Assembly: GCF_027924965.1 (NCBI RefSeq)
Contig: NZ_AP027056.1
Location: forward strand, 1,116,001-1,180,000
Direction: 5' to 3'
Source of the DNA: Limnohabitans sp. TEGF004
GTDB lineage: Bacteria; Pseudomonadota; Gammaproteobacteria; Burkholderiales; Burkholderiaceae_C
Length of the DNA: 64,000 bases
This document shows positions 57,118-64,000 of the stretch, piece after piece (positions within the stretch are counted from its first letter, which is position 1; every line of letters begins with the position of its first letter). The notes under the pieces are model-generated. The model was not told where the DNA came from. It worked only from the letters and a program-made list of their open reading frames with translations, and ran no database searches. A program made the translations under genes and the position numbers.

Positions 57118-58137
57118 ATGACTTTTCTTCGTCGAACCCTGATTGCTGCAGCCACCGTGGCCGTGGCCAGCGCCTCGTTTTCTGTCTTTGCGCAAGACAT
57201 CAAGCCACGCTTGATTCGCTTTGGCTACGGCTTGAACGAGCAAAGCAACCAAGGCCGTGCAGCCAAAGTGTTTGCTGAGCAAGTGGAAAAAGCCTCTGGC
57301 GGCAAAATGAAAGTGCGCGCCATTGGTGCAGCAGCCTTGGGCCCAGACACGCAAATGCAACAAGCATTGATTGGCGGCGCACAAGAGATGATGGTGGGCT
57401 CCACCGCCACCTTGGTGGGCATCACCAAAGAGATGGCTTTGTGGGACACCCCGTTCTTGTTCAACAACGTCAAAGAAGCCGATGCTGTGCTGGACGGCCC
57501 CATCGGTCAAAAGGTGATGGACAAGCTGCAAGACAAAGGCTTGGTCGGTTTAGCCTATTGGGAAAACGGTTTCCGTAACCTGACCAACAGCAAGCGCCCC
57601 GTGACCAAGCTCGAAGACTTGAACGACGTCAAACTGCGCGTGATGCAAAACAATGTGTACCTCGACAGCTTCAAGATCTTGGGTGCCAATGCGGTGCCTA
57701 TGCCTTTCTCTGAGCTGTTCAGCGCCTTGGAAACCAAAACAGTCGACGGTCAAGAGAACCCGTACAACACCATCTTGTCGAGCAAGTTCTACGAAGTGCA
57801 AAAGTACTTGAGCGTGACCAACCACGTGTACAGCCCTTGGATCGTCACAGTGAGCAAGAAGTGGTGGGATGGCTTGAGCAAGACCGAACAAAAAATCTTG
57901 CTCGACGCCGCACGCGTGAGCCGCGACTTTGAGCGCAAAGACACCCGTGACGAAGCTGCCAAAGCCTTGGGCGATCTGAAAGCCAAGGGCATGCAAATCA
58001 ACGAGTTGTCGGTGGCTGAAACCAACCGCATGCGTGACAAGCTCACGCACATCAACGCAGGCATTGCCACCAACGTGGGCATGGACTTGTGGAATGACAC
58101 ACAGAAAGAACTGACACGTTTGCGTGCCAAGAAGTAA
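57118..58137 (+). CDS. dctP: TRAP transporter substrate-binding protein (DctP)
   Basis: 339 residues. Signal peptide to about residue 25 (FSVFAQ), then a DctP fold with IRFGYGLNEQSNQGRAA, GGAQEMMVGSTATL, the ligand-carboxylate motif LRVMQNNVYLD and DGQENPYNTI. The conserved arginine of that motif binds an acid group, so the ligand should be a carboxylate. It ends the gntK-TRAP operon before a strong terminator. Confidence 0.92.
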   Translation: MTFLRRTLIAAATVAVASASFSVFAQDIKPRLIRFGYGLNEQSNQGRAAKVFAEQVEKASGGKMKVRAIGAAALGPDTQMQQALIGGAQEMMVGSTATLVGITKEMALWDTPFLFNNVKEADAVLDGPIGQKVMDKLQDKGLVGLAYWENGFRNLTNSKRPVTKLEDLNDVKLRVMQNNVYLDSFKILGANAVPMPFSELFSALETKTVDGQENPYNTILSSKFYEVQKYLSVTNHVYSPWIVTVSKKWWDGLSKTEQKILLDAARVSRDFERKDTRDEAAKALGDLKAKGMQINELSVAETNRMRDKLTHINAGIATNVGMDLWNDTQKELTRLRAKK

Positions 58138-58154
58138 TGTCTAAAGCTTCATGA

Positions 58155-58184
58155 GAAAAGCCACCCTCGGGTGGCTTTTCTTTT
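58155..58184. terminator. Intrinsic terminator shared by dctP and ppc
   Basis: A 12-bp stem GAAAAGCCACCC (58155-58166) and GGGTGGCTTTTC (58169-58180) with a tight TC loop and T-rich tail. It lies between the converging dctP and ppc genes and can terminate on both strands. Confidence 0.9.
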
Positions 58185-58198
58185 GTCTGTCGCGTGGT

Positions 58199-61090
58199 TT
58201 AGCCGGTGTTGCGCAACCCTGCCGCAATGCCGTTGATCGAGATGTGAATGCCGCGTTGGGCTTTCTCATCACGGTCTTGCGGACGCTTGCCTTCGCGGTA
58301 GCGGCGAATCAACTCCACTTGCAAATGGTGCAGTGGGTCGATGTAGGGGAAGCGATGGCGCATCGAGCGTTCCAACGCAGCGTTGTTGACCAAACGTTGT
58401 TTGTCACCCGTAATGAGCTTCAAAGCATCTGATGTGCGATGCCATTCGGCTTCAATCAAACTAAAAATCTTTTTGCGCAAACGGGCATCGCTCACCAACT
58501 CGGCGTAGCGTGAGGCCAGCCCCAAATCGCTCTTGGACAACACCATGTCGAGATTGGACAAGAGCGAGCGGAAGAACGGCCATTGGCGCTGCATTTTTTG
58601 CAGCAAGGCCAACGCATCTTTGGGCTTGAGCGTGGGGTGTTGGTGGATGAACTGGTTCACAGCCGAGCCAAAGCCCAACCAACCGGGTAAGGTCAAGCGG
58701 CATTGACCCCAGCTGAAGCCCCAAGGAATCGCGCGCAAGTCTTCGATGCGAGGCGATGCATTGCCGCTCTTGGGTCGTGCTGCAGGGCGTGAGCCAATGT
58801 TGAGCTCGGCAATTTCGCGCAAGGGCGTGGACGCAAAGAAATATTCGGTGAAGCCTGGTGTCTCGTACACCAAGCCACGGTAAGCGGCCATGCTGGCGTG
58901 TGAGAGCCACTGCGCTGCATCCAAAAATGCTTGTGGTGCTGGCTTGGTGGTTTGCAGCATCGTGGCTTCTAAAGTCGCTGCCACGAGCGTTTCTAAATTG
59001 CGACGGCCAATTTCTGGGTTGGCGTATTTAGAGCCAATGACTTCGCCTTGTTCGGTGAGGCGAATTTGCCCGCGCACCGTGCCTGGGGGCTGCGCCAAAA
59101 TCGCTTGGTAGCTGGGGCCGCCGCCACGACCCACGGTGCCGCCACGGCCGTGGAACATGCGCAGGGTGATGTCGTGCTGCTTGAACAAGCCATCAAACAA
59201 CGTGACCAATGCAATCTCGGCGCGGTACAGCTCCCAGTTGCTGGTGAAGATGCCGCCGTCTTTGTTGCTGTCGGAGTAGCCCAACATGATGTCTTGCTCG
59301 CCACCGCTGCGCTTGACCAAGTTGGCCACACCGTCAATCGCGTAAAAGCCACCCATGATGTCGGCGGCGCAGCGCAAGTCTTCGATGGTTTCAAACAAAG
59401 GCACGACGATCAGATCGCAGGTCGATGTTTTGCTGCCTGATGTGTTGCCTAGGGTGCCGCGCATCAAGCCGGTTTCTTTTTGCAGCAACAACACTTCGAG
59501 CAAATCGCTCACGGTTTCGGTGTGGCTGATGATGTAGTGGCGAATGGCGTCTTTGCCAAAAGTGTCCAGCATCTCGCGTGCGGTTTCAAAAATCGCCAGC
59601 TCTTTGAGCGCGAGTTCGGAGTAGCTCGCACCCATCACGCGCAGCGGGCGTGCGTCGTGCAATAACTTGTTCAGTACATCGATGCGTTGTGGTTCATTGA
59701 GCTTGGCGTAATTTTTTTCCACGCCTGCCGTGGCCAGCAACTCGGCCACCACCAACTCGTGTTGGTCAGAGCTTTGACGCAAGTCCACGGTCGCTAGGTG
59801 AAAGCCAAACACTTCCACTGCACGCATGAGCGGTGTGAGGCGCTGCGCCATCAAGGCGCTGCCGTGTTGGGCTTGCAGTGATTCTGAAATCACGCGCAAA
59901 TCAGCCAGCAACTCTTGGGCCGAAAGGTACGCGTTTTGTGGCGCCACCGCATGGCGTGCGGCATCACCGCCTGTGAGGTTTTTGAGCGTAGCAGCCAAGC
60001 GCGCATACATGCCAGTCAGGGCGCGGCGATAAGGCTCGTCTTGGCGGTGTGCGTTGGTGTCGGGTGAACGATCTGCCAGTGCATGCATTTCAGGCGTGAC
60101 ATCGACCAACATGGCCGACATGGACAACTCGGTGCCGAGGTAGTGAATCTCTGTCAAATAGTGACGCAAGGCCACATCGCATTGGCGGCGCAAGGCAAAG
60201 CGCAAGGTGTCGGCGTTGACGTTGGGGTTGCCGTCGCGGTCGCCACCAATCCATTGGCCCATGCGCAAAAAGCTGTGCACGTGGGCTTGACCCAGCTCAG
60301 CTTCCAGGTCGGCGTAGAGCTTCGGGATTTCGCTCAAGAACGTGGATTCGTAATAGCTCAGCGCGTTTTCAATTTCGTCTGACACAGTGAGTTTGGTGAA
60401 GCGCAGCAAACGGGTTTGCCACAGTTGCAACACACGTGCGCGCAATTGCATTTCGTTGGCGGCCAGTTCGCGCAGCGCCAAAGCATCTGGTGCTTTGGCA
60501 GAAGCGTGCAGGGCAGAGCGAGATTTGATGTCGTCACGCAAGCTCAAGAGTTGTGCAATGCCACGCTCTGCGTCCAAGATGCTCTTGCGCTGCACTTCAG
60601 TGGGATGCGCCGTGAGCACAGGCGACACATGGCTGTGCGCCAATGTCTGCACGATGCTCTTAGGTGCGATGCCTGCGGCCTTGAGGCGGCTCAACGCCAT
60701 GTGCAAGCTACCTTCTTGCGTATCGCCCGCACGTTCGTGTATCGCACGGCGGCGAATGTGGTGGCGGTCTTCGGCGAGGTTGGCCAAATGGCTGAAATAG
60801 GTGAATGCGCGAATCACACTCACGGTGGCTTCGGCGCTGAGTGAGGCCAAGAGTTTTTTCAGGGCTTTGTCGGCGCTGGCATCGGCGTCGCGGCGAAACG
60901 CCACCGAGAGCTTGCGCACTTGTTCGACCAACTCGTAGGCTTCTTTGCCTTCTTGTTCGCGAATCACATCGCCCAAGATGCGGCCTAAGAGGCGAATGTC
61001 TTCAACCAAGGGACGTTCGTTTTCTTTGGCTTGTGCTGTTGCTCTGGCAGTAGCTGATGGTTTGGCTTTGGCTGAAGTTTTGTCAGTCAT
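58199..61090 (-). CDS. ppc: Phosphoenolpyruvate carboxylase
   Basis: 963 residues. The catalytic histidine is His162 in [12 protein letters not shown]. Also present are the PEP site [12 protein letters not shown], the catalytic glycine-rich loop [26 protein letters not shown] and the C-terminal [10 protein letters not shown]. It carboxylates PEP to oxaloacetate, refilling the TCA cycle. ATG 61090 is preferred, 26 bases after glk; a longer in-frame start at 61126 would overlap glk by 10 bases. It terminates at the shared terminator. Confidence 0.95.
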   Translation of the reverse strand: MTDKTSAKAKPSATARATAQAKENERPLVEDIRLLGRILGDVIREQEGKEAYELVEQVRKLSVAFRRDADASADKALKKLLASLSAEATVSVIRAFTYFSHLANLAEDRHHIRRRAIHERAGDTQEGSLHMALSRLKAAGIAPKSIVQTLAHSHVSPVLTAHPTEVQRKSILDAERGIAQLLSLRDDIKSRSALHASAKAPDALALRELAANEMQLRARVLQLWQTRLLRFTKLTVSDEIENALSYYESTFLSEIPKLYADLEAELGQAHVHSFLRMGQWIGGDRDGNPNVNADTLRFALRRQCDVALRHYLTEIHYLGTELSMSAMLVDVTPEMHALADRSPDTNAHRQDEPYRRALTGMYARLAATLKNLTGGDAARHAVAPQNAYLSAQELLADLRVISESLQAQHGSALMAQRLTPLMRAVEVFGFHLATVDLRQSSDQHELVVAELLATAGVEKNYAKLNEPQRIDVLNKLLHDARPLRVMGASYSELALKELAIFETAREMLDTFGKDAIRHYIISHTETVSDLLEVLLLQKETGLMRGTLGNTSGSKTSTCDLIVVPLFETIEDLRCAADIMGGFYAIDGVANLVKRSGGEQDIMLGYSDSNKDGGIFTSNWELYRAEIALVTLFDGLFKQHDITLRMFHGRGGTVGRGGGPSYQAILAQPPGTVRGQIRLTEQGEVIGSKYANPEIGRRNLETLVAATLEATMLQTTKPAPQAFLDAAQWLSHASMAAYRGLVYETPGFTEYFFASTPLREIAELNIGSRPAARPKSGNASPRIEDLRAIPWGFSWGQCRLTLPGWLGFGSAVNQFIHQHPTLKPKDALALLQKMQRQWPFFRSLLSNLDMVLSKSDLGLASRYAELVSDARLRKKIFSLIEAEWHRTSDALKLITGDKQRLVNNAALERSMRHRFPYIDPLHHLQVELIRRYREGKRPQDRDEKAQRGIHISINGIAAGLRNTG

Positions 61091-61116
61091 GTATTGCTCG
61101 GTTTGTAAATGTTTTT

Positions 61117-62127
61117 TTATTGCCATTGCGTCAATGACAAAGCCTGCGACGCACCTTGCAGTGCCGGCGAAACAGGGCTATGAATCACCCAAGTCGGGAC
61201 TTCTTGTAAATACTTCTTGAACCGACCTTTGGCTTCAAAGCGTTCACGAAATGGGGACGCATCAAAGCGCTCGCCCAAGCGCGGCACGATGCCGCCGCCG
61301 ATGTAGATGCCACCGCGTGCACCCAGTGTCAAAGCCAAGTCACCCGCCACTGAGCCTAAGAAACCGCAGAACATATCTAGGGCTTCATTGGCTGTTGAGG
61401 TTGCTACTTCTTGTGCGCGCTCAATCACTTCGGCAGGCGTCGTGATTTCTCGGCCTTGGCCGTCTTTCAAATCACACAGCGCGTGGTATAGATCCACCAA
61501 ACCCGCACCAGAAATGACGCGCTCGGCAGACACATGGCCGTAGCGTTTTTGCAGTTGTTGAATGGCAGCAAACTCGTGTTCCGTGGTCGCGGTCAAACTC
61601 ACGTGGCCGCCTTCGCCGGCGATGGGCATCCACTTGTTTTGATAGCCCACCGGAAACAAACCCGACACGCCCAAACCAGTGCCTGGGCCAATCAAACCAA
61701 TCGCGGCATCAGGTGCAGCGGTGCCGCTTCCCACTTGGCGTTTTTGTGTATCGGGCAATAGCGTGAGTGACAACGCGAGTGCGGTGAAATCGTTGAGCAA
61801 CAGAAAGCGTGACACGCCCAAACCTTCGCGCAAAGCATTCACTGAAAACTTCCAGTGGTGGTTGGTCATGGCCACTTGGTCGCCGGTGACAGGGTTGGCA
61901 ATGCCAAATGCCGCGCAGGGTGGGGCGCTTAAGCCTTGTGCGTTGAGATACGTTTGTGCTGCTGCCAACAACGATTCGTGTTCGGCACAGGGCAGTACTT
62001 GCACGTGGGTGATGGGTGCATCTTCAAGCGCTTGCCAACCAAAGCGGGCATTGGTGCCGCCGATGTCGCCGAGCAAGCGCGGATACGCCTGCGCATGGGC
62101 CACGGCGGGGTCGCGTGACTCAAACAT
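61117..62127 (-). CDS. glk: Glucokinase
   Basis: 336 residues of the bacterial Glk family. The ATP site [12 protein letters not shown] (19-30), the catalytic [25 protein letters not shown] and [11 protein letters not shown] are present. It phosphorylates glucose brought in by the ABC importer. ATG 62127 lies 3 bases after pgi. The order eda-pgi-glk-ppc on the minus strand makes a central-carbon unit. Confidence 0.94.
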   Translation of the reverse strand: MFESRDPAVAHAQAYPRLLGDIGGTNARFGWQALEDAPITHVQVLPCAEHESLLAAAQTYLNAQGLSAPPCAAFGIANPVTGDQVAMTNHHWKFSVNALREGLGVSRFLLLNDFTALALSLTLLPDTQKRQVGSGTAAPDAAIGLIGPGTGLGVSGLFPVGYQNKWMPIAGEGGHVSLTATTEHEFAAIQQLQKRYGHVSAERVISGAGLVDLYHALCDLKDGQGREITTPAEVIERAQEVATSTANEALDMFCGFLGSVAGDLALTLGARGGIYIGGGIVPRLGERFDASPFRERFEAKGRFKKYLQEVPTWVIHSPVSPALQGASQALSLTQWQ

Positions 62128-62130
62128 GCA

Positions 62131-63738
62131 TCAGGCTTTCAGGCGTGCCGCTTCGGCGGCTTCGATGTCCTTGGCCATTTTTTTGCCCAACTCCACGCCC
62201 CATTGGTCGTAGGCGTGGATGCCCCAGATGGCGGCTTGGCAGAACACTTTGTGTTCGTACAAGGCCATGAGCGCACCCATGCTGCGTGGCGTGAGCGCAT
62301 CCACCCAAATGGTGGTGCTGGGCACGTTGCCGGGGTAGCTGCGGTGTGGGGCCAAACGTTGCACTTCAGCTTCGTCCATGCCGCTGTCGCGTAGCTCACG
62401 CATGGTTTCTTCAGGTGTGCGACCAATGGCCAAAGCTTGCGCTTGGGCTTGCATGTTGAGCAACACCACGCGGTGGTGTTCAGCGGCAAACGGCAAGGGG
62501 CTGCGCTCGGTGCGCAAACCAATGAAGTCCATCGGTACCAAGTGCTTGCCTTGGTGGATGAGTTGGAAGTAAGCGTGTTGCCCGTCGATGCCTAAGCCGC
62601 CCCACAACACGGGCGCCGTGGCGACTTCAACGGGGCTGCCATCGACGTGTGTGCCTTTGCCGTTGGACTCCATGTCCATCTGTTGTAAGAACGAGGCGAA
62701 CTTGCCCAAGGGCGAAGCGTAGGGCGCAATGTTGTGCGTGGTCGCGCCTAAGAAATTGCGGTTCCACACGCCGAACAATGCCATGAGCAAAGGCAGGTTC
62801 TGGTCAGACGGTGCAGTCATGAAGTGCTCGTCCATCGCGCGTGCACCCAAGAGCATGTCTTGGAAGGCAAACGCACCGATGGAGATGGCCAAAGGCAAAC
62901 CAATGGCAGACCACACCGAGTAGCGGCCACCCACCCAATCCCAAAAACCAAAGGTGTGCTCAGGCGTGAAGCCTTGTGCTGCAGAAATGTGTGGGTTGGC
63001 CGTCACCGCAATCAGGTGCTTGCCCAGTTGGTCTTCAGGGCAGCCACCGTCGGTCAACCAACGCTTAGCCGAAGCAGCCAAGGTCATGGTTTCTTGCGTG
63101 GTGAAGGTTTTGCTTTGCACCACAAACGCGGTGCGCGCAGGGTTCAGGTAGGCGAGTGCGGTGTACAGGCTCCAAGCATCCACGTTGGACACATAGTGCA
63201 CGCGCACTTTGTTTTTGAAGCTGTCACGCGTCAAGTGGCTGAGCGCTTCGGTGGTCATACGAGGACCGAGGTCTGAGCCACCAATGCCAAGGTTCACCAC
63301 ATCGGTGATGGATTCGCCGCCATGGCCTTTCATGTGGCCTTCGCGCACTTTCTCGGCAAAGGTACACACGCGGTGCAACTCATTGGCCACTTGCTTTGAA
63401 ATTTCATGGCCCCAAGGTGGGTTGGGTACATGGCTGCCACGCAAAGCCACGTGCAATACCGCGCGTTGTTCGGTGGCGTTGATGGGCTCGCCTTTGAACA
63501 TGGCTTGTGCTTGTGGCATGACTTGCGATTCGTCTGCCAAAGCCAAGAGCTGTTGCATGACTTCGCGTGTGACGCGTTGACGCTCGTAGTCGATGCTGAT
63601 GCCAGCGCCACTGGCGTGCAAGGCCGTGTTGCGTTCGGCACTCTTGAGCAACTCGCGCAAATGCGGTTGTGGGCCTTGGGCCAAGGCTTGCAGGGCTTGC
63701 CAAGCTTGGCGCTTTTGGGGAGGGACGAATGAAGTCAT
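62131..63738 (-). CDS. pgi: Glucose-6-phosphate isomerase
   Basis: 535 residues. Motifs include NLGIGGSDLGPRM, a phosphate-loop VQSKTFTTQETM and GIDGQHAYFQLIHQG near the active site. It interconverts glucose-6-phosphate and fructose-6-phosphate; with Eda-based glucose breakdown it mainly supplies or recycles fructose phosphate. ATG 63738 begins MTSFVPPQKRQAW. A 75-base gap separates it from eda. Confidence 0.94.
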   Translation of the reverse strand: MTSFVPPQKRQAWQALQALAQGPQPHLRELLKSAERNTALHASGAGISIDYERQRVTREVMQQLLALADESQVMPQAQAMFKGEPINATEQRAVLHVALRGSHVPNPPWGHEISKQVANELHRVCTFAEKVREGHMKGHGGESITDVVNLGIGGSDLGPRMTTEALSHLTRDSFKNKVRVHYVSNVDAWSLYTALAYLNPARTAFVVQSKTFTTQETMTLAASAKRWLTDGGCPEDQLGKHLIAVTANPHISAAQGFTPEHTFGFWDWVGGRYSVWSAIGLPLAISIGAFAFQDMLLGARAMDEHFMTAPSDQNLPLLMALFGVWNRNFLGATTHNIAPYASPLGKFASFLQQMDMESNGKGTHVDGSPVEVATAPVLWGGLGIDGQHAYFQLIHQGKHLVPMDFIGLRTERSPLPFAAEHHRVVLLNMQAQAQALAIGRTPEETMRELRDSGMDEAEVQRLAPHRSYPGNVPSTTIWVDALTPRSMGALMALYEHKVFCQAAIWGIHAYDQWGVELGKKMAKDIEAAEAARLKA

Positions 63739-63813
63739 GTTTGGATTTTCGTCAAATTTAGTGCGTTTCTAGTCGCAGTCGAATGAAACTTTTGATGTGA
63801 CAGTTGAATTAAC

Positions 63814-64000
63814 TTAAACAGCAGCCGCGTCGGTGGCTTCACGCGCCAAGCGCGTGATCTCGGCCCAATCGCCGCGTTCCACCACATCGACAGGCGTGAG
63901 CCATGAGCCACCGACCATGCCCACATTGGGTTGCTTTAAGAACTCACCCATGTTGGCCAACGACACACCGCCTGTGGGGCAAAAGCGCATATCGCCCAAG
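63814..64000 (-). CDS. eda: KDPG aldolase, C-terminal part (start outside window)
   Basis: About 62 residues are in the window, ending at TAA 63816-63814. MRFCPTGGVSLANMGEFL and VGMVGGSWLTP match the C-terminus of 2-dehydro-3-deoxy-6-phosphogluconate aldolase, which splits KDPG to pyruvate and glyceraldehyde-3-phosphate. The Schiff-base lysine lies outside the window. It confirms an Entner-Doudoroff context; edd is likely just beyond. Confidence 0.88.
   Translation of the reverse strand, partial: LGDMRFCPTGGVSLANMGEFLKQPNVGMVGGSWLTPVDVVERGDWAEITRLAREATDAAAV

Noticed and set aside
56221..57531. 436-residue open frame on the minus strand opposite dctM/dctP
   Set aside because: His/Gln-rich composition, no domain, and it mirrors two well-supported TRAP genes; a codon-bias shadow.

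Overview
The window looks like chromosomal DNA of a betaproteobacterium of the order Burkholderiales, most likely family Comamonadaceae (freshwater Limnohabitans/Rhodoferax-like). The evidence is gene order and protein character: sucA-sucB-lpdA followed by zapE; the ndk-rlmN-pilF-rodZ-ispG-hisS-yfgM-bamB-der-hfq-hflX-hflK-hflC-hisZ-purA string typical of Betaproteobacteria; divergent bamD/rluD; and a hairpin leader before sucA like the RNA motif known only from Burkholderiales. GC content is moderate and fairly even. I see no rRNA, tRNA, insertion sequence, prophage or CRISPR array. No gene-free stretch exceeds about 165 bases; the longest are 7421-7579, 10171-10324, 21735-21888 and 48047-48209, and each is described below.

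Layout. 1-8182: a VapBC toxin-antitoxin pair (antitoxin cut by the window edge), an MFS exporter, YcaO, a glyoxalase-like protein with an acyl-CoA ligase, a degenerate pseudouridine synthase, an NlpC/P60 peptidase and an isochorismatase-fold hydrolase. 8275-15966: propionyl-CoA synthetase, then the 2-oxoglutarate dehydrogenase complex (sucA, sucB, lpdA). 16046-23947: zapE, a coiled-coil periplasmic protein, a DinG-type helicase, bamD, rluD, scpB and rluB. 24072-40042: the conserved housekeeping string from ndk to purA plus a phosphoribosyltransferase, covering translation, RNA modification, outer-membrane assembly, isoprenoid, histidine and purine synthesis, and membrane protease control. 40115-48046: a cystathionine beta-lyase-like enzyme, a DUF2189 membrane protein, selU, a GDSL esterase, a lone ABC ATPase, rlmB, a P-loop kinase, a split chromate transporter and an SDR reductase.

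48210-64000 is a sugar-catabolism island. It holds a glucose/mannose-type ABC importer with its own LamB-type porin, then a LacI-family regulator divergent from gluconokinase and a TRAP transporter, then (opposite strand) eda, pgi, glk and ppc. Read together, glucose enters by porin and ABC importer and is phosphorylated by Glk; gluconate or a related sugar acid enters by the TRAP transporter and is phosphorylated by GntK; both meet at the Entner-Doudoroff level (Eda), with Pgi linking to fructose-6-phosphate and Ppc refilling the TCA cycle.

The most informative non-coding signals are two perfect GATAGCGCTATC palindromes between the LacI-family gene and gntK, three AATCA-N7-TGATT-type sites (two inside 23-bp direct repeats) before the sugar ABC operon, an intrinsic terminator inside that operon, the sucA leader, and a structured leader before scpB. 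I did not find a clearly novel multi-gene system. The oddest coding observations are a pseudouridine synthase whose catalytic Asp is replaced by Glu, and adjacent PilF and RodZ homologues that both lack their usual C-terminal parts.
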